64,000 nt of DNA, taken from NCBI GenBank assembly GCA_033980235.1, contig CM067067.1:33118451-33182450 (forward strand), written 5' to 3'. The notes beneath the pieces are model-generated. The model had not been told where the DNA came from and made no database searches. It saw only the letters and a program-made list of their open reading frames with translations. The number at the start of each line of letters is the position of its first letter. Position 1 is the stretch's first letter. Origin of the DNA: Diadema setosum. Its lineage: Eukaryota > Echinodermata > Echinoidea > Diadematoida > Diadematidae. Of the stretch, positions 26,065 to 33,010 are shown piece by piece. The position numbers and the translations under genes were made by a program.

Positions 26065-28559
26065 GTGTGTGTGCATGTGTTGCAAGTTCTCATTGGAGCG
26101 ATTAATGATTGAAAGCGCCAATCAATTTGAAATAACACTTTTTCGTTGCTGATGTTTCTACCATTTTGACTAGATATGACAAACATTTGAGAGCAAAAGT
26201 TTCTTCTCCCCTGGGGTGAAAGAATAAATGTTGAATTCAAAACATTAATAAATATTGCAAAAACATGAAAGAAATTTGTCATCTCTCCTATGATTTGCAT
26301 GATCAACCATTTCTGTGCTGTATTCGCCAATCTGCCTTTTAATAACCTTGCTTTGTTCACTAACTGGCACGCTAACTGCCAACTTATTGCGTTAAATGTA
26401 TTGTAAATTCATGGTGGCTCAGCAAGTTTTTATAATGCAAAGACAATGGAAATACACAAATCTCTATTAGTAAACAATCAAAGGGTGGATTGGAGCTGAA
26501 TGTTTAAATCCCTTTATAAGTGGAGGAGTTGAGCATGCAATGGCGGGAGTGGAGTCAGACCAAAGAAGAAAGCAAAAAGAACAAGATTTTGATGTATCTG
26601 TGATGTTATCCCTAAGCACATACAGAGTTAGATTGCTGGAAAAGTCCACTTGAAATGGCTTGTTCATTTCATACCACTTTGAAGATTGGGATAGCATAGG
26701 TGTACAGTGCGTATACATGTACAACATGTAGACTGTGCATGTCCTGTGGAGCAAATTACAGTTTGGGGGAATGAAATCTGCAGGATCATTTTAAAGACTA
26801 AGAAGCCATCAACATTGATATAACAGATCCCCCCCCCCCTCAAAAAAAAAAATGAAATAAATAATAATAATGATAACAATGATAACAAAATTAAATATTA
26901 AAGAAAATTTGAAATTCAATTCAAGAGTGTGTAGCAAGATCTTATCAAAGATGTCAAGGAAACTAATGAAAAGGGTACAAGTCACAAGTTTACAATGTCT
27001 GCTTTTTCTTGATGGCTTTGGGACTTCTCCAATGAATACTTGGACAAGATTTTTCATTCAGTGAATTAGCTATTACACGCAACCACACAGCACTTTATCA
27101 TCCATGATGGTTGGGTTGCAAGTGCGTATGTTATTATCAGAGGTCAAAATTGTCAGTGGTTTGAGTGTACTTCGTTTGGACAGGTGTATATCACCTTCAT
27201 TTTCAACCATCAAAAGTGTGCAGACGTTTGAAATATCTTTGTGTCTGTTGCTGCGATTCATTAAAAGTAGCCACGAAACCAAATTCACCATTTACACAGA
27301 GAAAATAATCCCGTAAGATCTTGAAAATAGATCAAACTGATGTCACATAAACGCTGACCCTGTATCAGTGTGTATAGATACGTGTACTTAGCAGAGCTAC
27401 CAAGTCTCACGCATTCTGAGTGAGACTCAACCATTTAGGGGTCGTCTCACGATCTCACGCATGGCACCCACTTTTCTCACGCATCGGGCAAAGTCTGGGA
27501 TTTGGGCCCATAATAAGGAGCATAACTCAAAGGATTAAAGTGATAGTTACAATTGAAGGTATATTTTCCTTTTATCTTTCAAAACAAGTAAAAAATAGTC
27601 ACTTAAGTATGCACCTGATCGCACCATTAAGAGCTAAAAATTGAAAAAGCTCCCGGCCTACCGTGGGAGGCCACGGGGAGGGGGGGGGGGGAACCCCTCC
27701 CACACCCTCGCTTGCGCGCACATTCGCTCACCGAGATGCCGAGTCATGAAAATCTCACTCATAAGAACTTTTTGAACTTGACATCCCTGACTTAGTGGCG
27801 CTAGCAACACATCGCTTGCCCTCAGGCTCAGGTTGGAGGGCGAGGGTGCCCTTCAGTTTCTAGCTCGGTGACATCATATGCATGAGGTCTATAGACCTCT
27901 ACAGTAGATCATTCAGAATATCAGACACTCTTTGTCAATACACTCACTGTCCAGTTACTGTAAAAATTATTGTTGACGTTACTTTTTAGTCTAAAAATTT
28001 TAGTCCAGGCAGAATACTGGATGGGGCACAGATACGGTAATAATCCACCAGCTATAAACTTTATAGCTGGTGGATTATTACCGTATCTGTGCCCCATCAT
28101 GTGATCATGTCAGCATTCTTTGGAATGGAATCTTTACCATTGTTTACACTACGGTTAGATATTTACTTCACACAGTTTGGGCAATAGAATGAATACATCA
28201 ATCAATACATCATGATTCACAGGTTTGCTCAACATTTCGTACCAAGGGTCAAACTCGTGGATGATACTCTCGAAACGAATGACGGCAAACAGGCGAGACG
28301 AGAACCCCGCCAAGCAGGCCAAGAACAGAATGACTACTGCCAGCAATCCCTTCACCGCGTCAACATGGATTGGCGGCTTGGGTTTCGATGGTGGGGCAGA
28401 TTGACCGAGGTGTTGCCCCCTAGCACTCACAGCATACATGGCTGCAGCGTTTTTCGATCTTCCAGACGATCCTGGATACAGAGACAAGGCATGTTCGGCT
28501 ACATTCTCGTCCCCAGCAGTGGCATCGTACTGATCGTGATGCTGTGAACTTGACGCCAT
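2208..28559 (-). CDS. STT3B: STT3B, catalytic subunit of oligosaccharyltransferase (complete, 18 coding exons)
   Basis: The product transfers the dolichol-linked oligosaccharide to Asn in N-X-S/T sequons in the ER lumen. Coding exons join as 28243-28559, 24950-25058, 23791-23900, 22250-22338, 19430-19518, 15264-15329, 14193-14292, 13080-13178, 12375-12521, 11499-11547, 10687-10841, 9580-9800, 7638-7825, 6577-6748, 5562-5735, 4572-4685, 3107-3313, 2208-2300. They total 2499 nt, or 832 residues plus TAG. All junctions are GT-AG and in phase. Seen in the protein: first membrane segment about 70-94, EFDPW with D104, DNEG at 222-225, SVSE at 403-406, RLMLTL at 460-465, WWDYG at 608-612, DNNTWNNSH at 626-634, DINKFLWM at 675-682, and a basic C-tail. 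The length, the ~65-residue N-terminal cytosolic extension and the basic tail fit STT3B (human about 826 residues) rather than the shorter STT3A (about 705). No frameshift or lost catalytic residue was seen. Confidence 0.96.
3107..3313 (-). CDS. STT3B: STT3B exon 17 (residues 734-802)
   Basis: The exon encodes [40 protein letters not shown] and [19 protein letters not shown], then KKKYVSKK. It matches the human C-terminal luminal domain ([27 protein letters not shown]). Acceptor TTAG, donor GTGAGA, phase 0. Intron 17 (2301-3106) shows nothing recognisable. Confidence 0.94.
3360..3653 (-). mobile_element. tRNA-derived SINE in STT3B intron 16
   Basis: On the minus strand the head reads GCATAGTGGCATAGTGGATG (A-box-like TGGCATAGTGG) and, about 40 bases later, GAGTTTGAATCCTG (B-box-like). 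This is the Pol III promoter layout of a tRNA-derived SINE. A non-tRNA body follows and ends in CAT/CAA-type simple repeats near 3360-3420. Same strand as STT3B. Confidence 0.6.
4058..4292. mobile_element. MITE with CTGTATACGCC termini (family A), TA target
   Basis: The ends are TACTGTATACGCC and GGCGTATACAGTA, with the TA as presumed target duplication. The inside is full of TTTTCGCGA/TCGCGAAAA words. TA target and short TIRs fit a Tc1/mariner-type non-autonomous element. A half copy is at 11141-11271 and an interrupted copy at 59756-61235. Confidence 0.7.
4572..4685 (-). CDS. STT3B: STT3B exon 16 (residues 696-733)
   Basis: The exon encodes [20 protein letters not shown], then [18 protein letters not shown], colinear with human EFRVDKAGSPTLLNCLMYK. 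Acceptor CCAG, donor GTATGA, phase 0. It has no ATG-started frame of its own. Intron 16 (3314-4571) holds a SINE (3360-3653) and a MITE (4058-4292). Confidence 0.94.
5562..5735 (-). CDS. STT3B: STT3B exon 15 (residues 638-695)
   Basis: The exon encodes [66 protein letters not shown] is the DK-type motif of eukaryotic STT3, next to WWDYG in the fold. Acceptor CACAG, donor GTAAGT, phase 0. Intron 15 (4686-5561) shows nothing recognisable. Confidence 0.95.
6037..6620 (-). repeat. Decayed copies of the exon 14 end and splice donor in STT3B intron 14
   Basis: The exon 14 end and donor (GCATTG|GTAAGTCAA on the minus strand) recurs at plus-strand TACCAATGCTA positions 6574 (real), 6520, 6461 and 6037. 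The 6520 copy also repeats GGAACAATAGTC from the exon and has period 54. The copies at 6520 and 6037 keep a full GTAAGT. The 6461 copy has lost it. Confidence 0.75.
6577..6748 (-). CDS. STT3B: STT3B exon 14 (residues 580-637), WWDYG exon
   Basis: The exon encodes [37 protein letters not shown] and [18 protein letters not shown] (608-612) binds the +2 Ser/Thr of the sequon. NNT and NNS (N627, N631) are STT3's own N-glycan sites. Acceptor TTAG, donor GTAAGT, phase 0. Its 3' end plus donor is repeated in decayed form downstream in intron 14 (5736-6576); see the repeat entry. Confidence 0.95.
7050..7395 (+). mobile_element. tRNA-derived SINE in STT3B intron 13
   Basis: On the plus strand TGACTGAGTGGATAAGAGCA (A-box-like) is followed by GGGTTAAAGTCCATG (B-box-like). 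The body includes CCTTTGCCCTTCAGCAAAGG and GCTGGAATGATCCCAAGGGA. The layout is that of a Ser-tRNA-like SINE. It is antisense to STT3B. Long open frames through it on both strands are not genes. Confidence 0.6.
7638..7825 (-). CDS. STT3B: STT3B exon 13 (residues 518-580)
   Basis: The exon encodes [18 protein letters not shown], the last membrane segment (about 541-557) and [20 protein letters not shown], the entry to the luminal catalytic domain. Acceptor GCAG, donor GTAGGT. Intron 13 (6749-7637) holds a tRNA-derived SINE (7050-7395). Confidence 0.95.
8006..9038. mobile_element. 1-kb element: DR1-like repeats, (GGAC)n tract, terminal hairpin
   Basis: The left end TATGCCTCCGC and right end GCGGAGGCATA are inverted. 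The right end is itself a hairpin, TGCCTCCG-loop-GCGGAGGCA (9008-9036). Inside are clusters of TGACCTTTGACC words (8320-8480, 8600-8645, 8770-8800) and a GGAC/GTAC tetranucleotide tract (8901-8994). It has the same layout, inverted, as the element at 43960-45085. It lies in STT3B intron 12. Confidence 0.6.
9580..9800 (-). CDS. STT3B: STT3B exon 12 (residues 444-517)
   Basis: The exon encodes [34 protein letters not shown], then an acidic cytosolic linker (residues 497-508 mostly Asp/Glu) and RKNRKYYDK. Arg460 lies in the conserved RLMLTL segment. Human STT3B also has an acidic linker here. Acceptor ACAG, donor GTGAGC, phase 0. Intron 12 (7826-9579) contains the 1 kb (GGAC)n element. Confidence 0.95.
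10392..10550. mobile_element. MITE with GGGCCC / TTTCATAAA termini (family D)
   Basis: The left end reads GGGACCCATTTCATAAAAA and the right end TCTTTCATGAAATGGGGCCC. Inside, ACTCTTGCTGGAATG at the left and CATTCCAGCAAGAGT at the right extend the inverted repeat. The middle carries GATTGGCTG. It lies in STT3B intron 11. Confidence 0.7.
10687..10841 (-). CDS. STT3B: STT3B exon 11 (residues 392-444)
   Basis: The exon encodes [40 protein letters not shown] and [15 protein letters not shown] (403-406) is the eukaryotic form of the external-loop-5 TIXE motif, which contributes to the active site. Acceptor TTCAG, donor GTGAGT. Intron 11 (9801-10686) carries a GGGCCC-ended MITE (10392-10550). Confidence 0.95.
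11141..11271. mobile_element. Half copy of the CTGTATAC family A MITE
   Basis: It starts TACTGTATACACC and then follows the inverted right half of the 4058-4292 element (TTCGCGATCGTGG, ACTGAATGGAGAAATGTAC). It breaks off at a poly-T run near 11271 with no second terminus. It lies in STT3B intron 10. Confidence 0.55.
11499..11547 (-). CDS. STT3B: STT3B exon 10 (residues 376-392)
   Basis: This 49-base micro-exon encodes [17 protein letters not shown], the luminal loop that human STT3 has as [17 protein letters not shown]. Acceptor CTGCAG, donor GTAAGT. Intron 10 (10842-11498) carries half of a CTGTATAC-ended MITE (11141-11271). Confidence 0.94.
12375..12521 (-). CDS. STT3B: STT3B exon 9 (residues 327-376)
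   Basis: The exon encodes [34 protein letters not shown] and a membrane segment ending FLTYAG. TKQEF(R/Q)xLFF is conserved in STT3A/B. Acceptor TTCAG, donor GTAAGT. Intron 9 (11548-12374) shows only a short CAA tract (11654-11676). Confidence 0.95.
13080..13178 (-). CDS. STT3B: STT3B exon 8 (residues 294-327)
   Basis: The exon encodes [20 protein letters not shown], then [13 protein letters not shown]. The FQPxRTSEHM string is diagnostic of STT3. Acceptor TTCAG, donor GTGAGT. Intron 8 (12522-13079, 558 bases) shows nothing recognisable. Confidence 0.95.
13237..13453. mobile_element. MITE, GGGCTCAACATTA termini (family E)
   Basis: The left end CAGGGCTCAACATTAGTGG and right end TTAGTGCTGAGCCCC are imperfect inverted repeats. 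GGCCACTAA and related words occur on both sides. A second copy lies at 42261-42478. It is in STT3B intron 7. Confidence 0.55.
14049..14114. mobile_element. One-ended family F MITE fragment
   Basis: TTAACCTGTTGAGGACGCAC, then TTTGCTACAACATGCATTTC and CCCATAGACCCC match the left half of 51454-51546. No right terminus follows. Confidence 0.45.
14193..14292 (-). CDS. STT3B: STT3B exon 7 (residues 261-294)
   Basis: The exon encodes [20 protein letters not shown], then [13 protein letters not shown], close to human STT3. Acceptor TTCAG; donor GTAAGT after the first base of Ala294. Intron 7 (13179-14192) contains a MITE (13237-13453) and a one-ended copy of another (14049-14114). Confidence 0.95.
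14407..14613. mobile_element. MITE with CTGTAAAA termini (family C)
   Basis: The left end is TACTGTAAAATAAG and the right end GTGTTTTACAG, with TTCGCGAATT-rich interior. It lies in STT3B intron 6. It resembles the elements at 41826, 49784 and 63044. Confidence 0.6.
15264..15329 (-). CDS. STT3B: STT3B exon 6 (residues 239-260)
   Basis: This is a 66-base exon encoding [20 protein letters not shown] and YM, a transmembrane hairpin of STT3. Acceptor CACAG, donor GTGAGT, phase 0 at both ends. Intron 6 (14293-15263) carries the MITE at 14407-14613 and AT-rich sequence. Confidence 0.95.
16550..16725 (+). repeat. (ATTC)n tract with a LINE-like 3' tail
   Basis: About 70 bases of ATTC repeat (16656-16725) follow GTTATTGCATTGGATAATAA. 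Many animal non-LTR elements end in AATAAA-ATTCATTC-type tails. The upstream sequence to about 16550 could be a LINE 3' UTR, but no coding remnant is seen. Confidence 0.45.
18127..18214. mobile_element. Family F MITE copy in STT3B intron 5
   Basis: TTAGCCCACTGAGGACGAG at the left and GCCTGTCCTCAAC at the right. GGTGTCTATGGACAATGCAT inside is the reverse complement of the corresponding part of 51454-51546. Confidence 0.5.
19430..19518 (-). CDS. STT3B: STT3B exon 5 (residues 209-238)
   Basis: The exon encodes [19 protein letters not shown], then [11 protein letters not shown]. It contains the second acidic motif (D222, E224 in DNEG) that coordinates the divalent metal in the family. Acceptor CCAG, donor GTAAGT, phase 0. 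Intron 5 (15330-19429, 4.1 kb, the longest in the gene) holds an ATTC tract with a LINE-like tail, a small MITE (18127-18214) and otherwise nothing I recognise. Confidence 0.95.
19849..19949. repeat. 101-bp foldback in STT3B intron 4
   Basis: AAGAGAGGTTGGTGGTAACA at the left pairs with TGTTACCACAAACCTCTCTT at the right, with one or two mismatches. Inner words CCAAGTGTATG and related sequence do not pair. Probably a small foldback MITE. Confidence 0.55.
20397..21505. mobile_element. 1.1-kb TIR DNA element in STT3B intron 4
   Basis: The ends TACCGTATTCGCCGGCG and CGCCGGTGAATACGGTA are inverted repeats. GTATAGGCCGCAG/GTGCGGCC at the left mirror GTGCGGCTTATACGGCGC at the right. No transposase frame is present. 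The interior carries a CCTGTCTAT-type tandem repeat (20757-20950) and poly-T runs. A TA target suggests a mariner-like superfamily. Confidence 0.65.
20757..20950. repeat. ACCTGTCTAT tandem repeat inside the 1.1-kb TIR element
   Basis: TACCTGTCTAT recurs about every 20-35 bases. A higher-order unit of about 70 bases (ATGAATACCTGTCTACTATA, then TTACGATGTACCTGTCTATA) is present twice nearly unchanged. Confidence 0.7.
21725..22201. mobile_element. GC-rich TIR element in STT3B intron 4
   Basis: The left end is GACCCCGTTTACAGTGCGAG and the right end GCCTCGCTCTGTAAACGGGGTC truncated to its matching arm; TGTAAACGGGGTC is the core. Sub-terminal GGCTCGGCCGCG-type words repeat on both sides. GC content is well above its surroundings. 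No coding capacity. Confidence 0.65.
22250..22338 (-). CDS. STT3B: STT3B exon 4 (residues 179-209)
   Basis: This short exon has no ATG-started frame of its own and was found by colinearity. It reads [17 protein letters not shown], then [13 protein letters not shown]. Acceptor GATAG and donor GTAGGT give phases that match exons 3 and 5. Intron 4 (19519-22249) is dense in elements: a foldback (19849-19949), a 1.1 kb TIR element (20397-21505) and a GC-rich TIR element (21725-22201). Confidence 0.93.
22394..22475. mobile_element. 82-bp pogo-like mini-MITE (family B)
   Basis: TA-CAGTAGTCTCCGCAT at the left and GCGGAGAGCACTG-TA at the right, with AAGCGGGTACCGCTTAATT inside. These are the same termini as the 868-bp element at 59955-60822, reduced to little more than its two ends. 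It lies in STT3B intron 3. Confidence 0.65.
23295..23402 (-). pseudogene. Non-LTR retrotransposon (LINE) ORF2 C-terminal fragment
   Basis: The minus strand encodes [17 protein letters not shown], then [19 protein letters not shown]. The pattern GRPRKTWxECxxxDM...DxxNRxxWR is the conserved end of ORF2 in several animal non-LTR retrotransposons. There is no reverse-transcriptase core around it, so it is a truncated relic inside STT3B intron 3. The clade cannot be settled from this piece. Confidence 0.65.
23791..23900 (-). CDS. STT3B: STT3B exon 3 (residues 143-179)
   Basis: The exon encodes [20 protein letters not shown], then [16 protein letters not shown], colinear with human STT3B. It starts after acceptor TTCAG and ends two bases into Ser179 at donor GTATGG. 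Intron 3 (22339-23790) carries a tiny pogo-like MITE (22394-22475) and a reverse-transcriptase relic (23295-23402). Confidence 0.95.
24950..25058 (-). CDS. STT3B: STT3B exon 2 (residues 106-142)
   Basis: The exon completes Trp106 and encodes [17 protein letters not shown], then [18 protein letters not shown]. This is the first luminal loop, one of the most conserved stretches of STT3. It starts after acceptor CACAG and ends at donor GTAAGT in phase 0. Intron 2 (23901-24949) shows nothing recognisable apart from AT-rich sequence. Confidence 0.95.
25270..25314. repeat. (CT)n dinucleotide array
   Basis: About 21 CT units after two poly-T runs in STT3B intron 1. Confidence 0.97.
26034..26076. 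repeat. (GT)n dinucleotide array
   Basis: GT units with one TTAT interruption in STT3B intron 1. Confidence 0.95.
27391..27790. mobile_element. Possible DNA-element fragment (CTCACGCAT-rich)
   Basis: TCTCACGCATT, TCTCACGATCTCACGCAT and TTCTCACGCATC recur within 27405-27490. A GC-rich, poly-G part follows (27650-27730), then GAACTTGACATCCCTGACTTA. The mix of short repeats and abrupt base-composition changes looks like an inserted element, but I see no clear matching termini. Confidence 0.3.
28020..28098. repeat. Perfect 39-bp inverted repeat with 1-base loop
   Basis: The arms 28020-28058 and 28060-28098 are exact reverse complements around C28059. The arm begins GATGGGGCACAGATACGG and its inner end is CCAGCTATAAA. 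It lies 144 bases inside STT3B intron 1, counted from the exon 1 donor. No TIR-family resemblance to the other elements here. Confidence 0.92.
28243..28559 (-). CDS. STT3B: STT3B exon 1 (residues 1-106)
   Basis: The ATG at 28557-28559 lies in a good context (GGACATGG). The first ~65 residues are polar and poorly conserved: Ser/His/Gly-rich, then a proline-lysine stretch PPSKPKPP. Membrane segment 1 follows, then the luminal [11 protein letters not shown] motif whose Asp (D104) is a metal/acceptor-site residue in the STT3/PglB family. The exon ends two bases into the Trp106 codon at donor GTACGA. Intron 1 (25059-28242) holds CT and GT microsatellites, a probable DNA-element fragment (27391-27790) and a perfect palindrome. 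Confidence 0.95.
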
Positions 28560-28960
28560 GTCCGGTCACAAATTCGCTGATATCTTCTCCACAAATATCT
28601 CACTAACGGAAATGTTCAGCTCGGCTAACCCAAAGTAGTCGATGCGAAACGTGCAAATTGGACAACATGTGGGAAATATTGACAGGTAACCGAGCGTACT
28701 GTGATGTACAAATCAACCTGGTGAACATACGCCTCCTCTGTACCCCATAGGTAGTCCCAAGTTCATACACCGCCGGTGCGGTAAAGGCCCTGTGAATCTC
28801 GCTTAGGTTACCTGGATGGCGGGGGACGACGTGCTTTATGCACGGAAGGTTCGCCTCGATCCCTAGTGTGTGGACGCGGACCGTGCCGAAATCAGATGCA
28901 TGCCGTGTACGTCGTCCAAAACTTGCACGTAAAGCATGAATACCAACCACACGCATACAC
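28560..28960 (-). promoter_or_regulatory. STT3B: STT3B promoter and 5' UTR region
   Basis: The 400 bases upstream of the STT3B ATG are richer in GC and CpG than the surroundings (for example ACACCGCCGGTGCGG near 28767 and GGCGGGGGACGACG near 28817). They contain no TATA box that I can see. This fits a TATA-less housekeeping promoter, but the start site is inferred from position only. Confidence 0.45.
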
Positions 28961-29538
28961 GTTTCGACTCACATGGTGACGGATTTTCGATGTACACCAT
29001 GTCTTGTGCATGCAGTCTACCCATCTTCCGAACGGCATTTAGTAGGTGCGAGCAGCCACCTCCCTGGTGCGAGGAAATCAATCAATGTCTTCAGATACAA
29101 AGGAAAAAAATTGAAGAAAAAAAAAATGTTCAGAAGTAAAATTGCGTTTACGGTCAGTGAAAATCATATGTACTCCAACTTCTCCAAGTGTATGAAACTT
29201 TAGCAGTTCACTGTGAAGAAACACATTGCTTATTAAACTGTATAGGGGCAATCATACTGTTACTGAATTCAATTTCGAGAAAATCAGTTCATTTACAACA
29301 TGATATAGAGCCTGTGTATGCATATCATGTATTGTACTCTTCAATTTTTTTTTTCAATACGCAAGACAACTGCTTGCTTTATTAAACACACGAAAAATAT
29401 AATATAATACATGTAGTTTTGAAAGGAGTAGCTGAGAGCCTGTAGGAGCATGAAAAGTTAGTGAAAAAAATGACACGGTTGTTTGTTGTTTTTTTTGGGG
29501 GGTTGTTGTTGTTGTTGTTGGAGTTGTTGTTGTTGGGG

Positions 29539-29616
<78 letters not shown>

Positions 29617-31130
29617 TGTAAGCTTACGTATACCCTCCCTGACAGAATATGAAGGAAAGAAGCAAGACTTTGATCGTTTTACAGGTCTGGTCCTGTACAA
29701 CATTGTTGGGTGCAATAAGTAGACTTATTAACCATTTATGCAAATGACATGCACAAATCCAAATTGTAAAGGATTCTTCACCCTTCATTCTACTCAGAAT
29801 AGTGTCTTCCTTTTACCTTCTTCACAACTTAAAAAAATGGCGACGTCCTAACATCAATAGCGTCCTTCAAATCCAAAATCCATCAAATCACACTGCTATG
29901 ATACAACGAGGGGTAGAACTATCAAATTTGAAATTTGAAGTGATCGAATAAATGAAGGAATTTTAGGAAAGTAAAAATGTTTTGCAGGCGATGAGTGCGA
30001 CAAGTCTTCTTTATTTAGGGCCTAATGGTTGATTGCACTGAATAATTCATCACCAAAACAATGATGAGACTGATAATGAAATTGACTTAATTTTTGATGG
30101 AATGGAAGAAACATGTGAAATGATAATGTTGCGTTGTTTAATCATTATTAATTATTATCATGAAGAGAATCAGAAAAGTGAAATGACAGTGACGGTATGG
30201 GCGATCCAATTAATCACAAAAGCGCCAATCCTGTTGAACACACCTTGTTAAATCGGCTGTGATAAAAAAACAAACAAACATGCAATTAAATGACTTTACA
30301 ATATTTTTTACTTTGCTCTCGATGGCACAAGTACATGAATAGAATATACTGAGAAATACCACTGAGACCAGATTTTTTTTAAAAATAGATGTGATGTGAA
30401 TTTCATTCTTTGTTTTCATGATTATCAACATAAAGAACAAAACAATTATGTAAACATCCAATGGCGTAAGGGCTATTGTAGTTTAATAAGTGGAAATCCC
30501 ATTATAAGCTCAAAGTATGTAGAGATTGAATAACATTTTGAAATCTCATAACAATGGTTTCTGTTCTGCAGCCCTTATAATTATAGAACAGGAGGACCTA
30601 TACTCATCATGCGCAAGAAAAAAGCCGAGTTGCTGCCTCGTATCATACGGTTGTAAACGCAGGCAAGTTTTGGAATGAATGTCGCCCTCTTTTGCTGAAT
30701 GCAGATCAATAGCATCGACCTAAAATACTGAGTAGATCACTAATTCACTGCGTTAATTATAATTTACATCTCCTTTTATTACAACTTCAATTAGTGACTA
30801 CTTCTGCTACTACTGCTTACTTGTAATTCTGATGATCCATAATGAAACAATTGTACTGATGGCAATAATGATTGCAATAATCGTAACAATCATAATGATA
30901 ATGACAATAATGGTATACAGATATACTATGACTTGACAGTTTCTGGTTAAAACTTCGGACAGAGGTGACTACAAAATCATATTTTTGGAGGCATCGAGGC
31001 CCATAGTTTTAAACAGAAACTCGAAATTAGGCAGTGTATTTGATCTATATTTGGGATTTTAAAAAAGATAAACAAAAGAAAGGGAAATTTGAGGGGAGAA
31101 GTCGTGTGGTAGATGGGATGTTATGGTGGG
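28961..31130. other. Intergenic stretch without recognisable gene
   Basis: This is AT-rich sequence upstream of STT3B. Apart from the TTG array (29502-29614) and short ATTATT-type runs near 30840-30910 I see no gene, RNA or element. Confidence 0.5.
29502..29614. repeat. (TTG)n / (CAA)n trinucleotide array
   Basis: About 35 TTG units with one GAG and one GGG interruption near the left end. The minus-strand Gln run it encodes is not part of a recognisable gene. Confidence 0.97.
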
Positions 31131-31780
31131 CTCCTCAGTGACCACACGAAGCGGGGCGCGATGTCAGATTTGATGTCATAATTGGTGTGATGTCATAATT
31201 GTTTTGTTACATTTCAAGAGTGGTGGTCGTTGGAGGCAGTGGACGATAGCAAAATGGCTTTATGATGTCACAATTGTTGTTCTCCTACATTTTACAGAGT
31301 GGCCGTACGAAGCAGTGCGCGATGTCAGAATTGCTTTGTGAGGTCACAATTGTTTTGTTTCAAAATTGCTTTGTGATGTCACAATTGTCATGTTACTTTT
31401 CACAGAGTGACCGTACGAAGTAGTGTGCAATGTCAGAATTGCTTTGTGATGTCACAATTGCTTTTCTTCATTTCACAGAGTGGTCGTACGAAACAATACG
31501 CGATATCAAAATTGCTATGTGATGTCACAATTGCTTTATTACATTTCACAGAGTGACCGTACGAAGCACGAAGCAGTGCGCCATGTCAGAATTGCTTTGT
31601 GAGGTCACATTATTGCTCTGTAACATTTCACAGAGTGGCCGTACTAAGCAGTGCGCGATGTCAAAAATGCTTTGCGACGTCACAATATTGATTTGTAATA
31701 CATGTATGTCACAGAGTGACGTTACGAAGTAGCAGCGCGCGATGTAAAAATTGATTTTACCATTTCACAAACAGCGCACT
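31131..31780. repeat. Minisatellite, about 8 diverged units of 72-106 bp
   Basis: Each unit holds CACAGAGTGRCCGTACGAAG, CAGTGCGCGATGTCAGAATT and GCTTTGTGATGTCACAATTG or variants. Units start near 31135, 31220, 31303, 31410, 31480, 31553, 31637 and 31715. Unit length and sequence vary, so this is an old array. Confidence 0.8.
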
Positions 31781-31915
31781 ATAAACGGAAAATGTCAAAA
31801 ACAGTGATGTCATTTTCCAAATACCAGTACAGCGTGAAATGGCATCAGGTCAAACAGGCCAACATTCTTTAAAAGTTGAAAATACATGTGATAACGTGAA
31901 GCTCTTTCAACCAAT

Positions 31916-32035
31916 CACTACTACTACTACTACTACTACCACTACTACGGCACTACTACTCCTACTACTACTACTACTACTTCTACTACTACTACTACTA
32001 CTACTACTACCGAGGTACTACCACTACTACTACTA
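31916..32035. repeat. (ACT)n trinucleotide array
   Basis: ACT/CTA units with ACC, GGC and TTC interruptions, directly after the minisatellite region. Confidence 0.95.
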
Positions 32036-32879
32036 GAACTCGAAACTCGGTGTTGATCAACGCACATCCCGCGGTATACAGACAAAATTACACAACAATT
32101 TTGTACTCATTGTAATGAAGTTACACATGACCCTATGCAGCCTGCATACGAGTGACGCCACATTAGTGATGAAAATAACTCATACCGCGGTTTTCGGGGA
32201 CAATAATATAACAAAATACGGTGGCTTGTACGGGAGAGTCGTTCACGCGTATCACCCTGTTTGTTTCAGATGAACTGTGTCAGGCATTAGAATAACCTCT
32301 ACAACCCGCTTGTAGATCAACGCCTGTGCAAGAAAAGACAGTGCACGAAGGTGCTGACCTCAACCTATTCACCAACCATCTAAAATCAGCGAGGACCATT
32401 TTTTTCTTCTTCTTTGGGTTCATACAACGGGCAATCTTTTGAAAGAAAACCCATCGAGGCAATGTTTTCGTCAAAAGCATTTCATCATTACAGTAACAAT
32501 TTGGGTCAATGCTTTACTACTTTTTGTTTTTGACGGAAGAATGTTATTTTCCGCCGATTCCACATTGGCTCAATGAAACGTAATTTGCTACAGATTATAA
32601 CATAAAAGTATAATCAAAGGTAGTATATGAATATTGTACATTATCTTCGTTCTCACACTATAGTGTATAAATATATGATCACAGTTAAAATAAGCTTTCA
32701 CACTCGATGAGCGTAATGCGTGATAATAGGCTCGGGATGTAGTGTAAATTTAGGCACATCATCATGATCATGCAACGTAAAAGTAAGTAAAAGAGCAGCG
32801 CGTGACAATTTCCAACAATTTAAGCGTATGGTGGATTCCGCGACCCTAGATATGTATACATTCTTTCAGTTTAAAAGAG

Positions 32880-33010
32880 AATATGTATTCGGGGTTCCCT
32901 CCCCCCAGACCTCCGGGCAAGGGCGAGGCGAAAATCGAACCCATGATCTTCCCATTGTAGATTCCATAAGCAGAGCCCTGTCCACAGTATTGTGTTCAGA
33001 GCTCTTACAG
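32880..33010 (-). mobile_element. Possible SINE head fragment
   Basis: The minus strand reads GACAGGGCTCTGCTTATGG, then ATCATGGGTTCGATTTTCGC, which contains a B-box-like GGTTCGAnnnn about 30 bases after a tRNA-like segment. The A box is poor and no tail is seen. It may be a tRNA-related fragment or chance. Confidence 0.25.

Noticed and set aside
29458..29715. Gln-rich frame on the minus strand
   Set aside because: A CAA microsatellite with no conserved flanking protein sequence.
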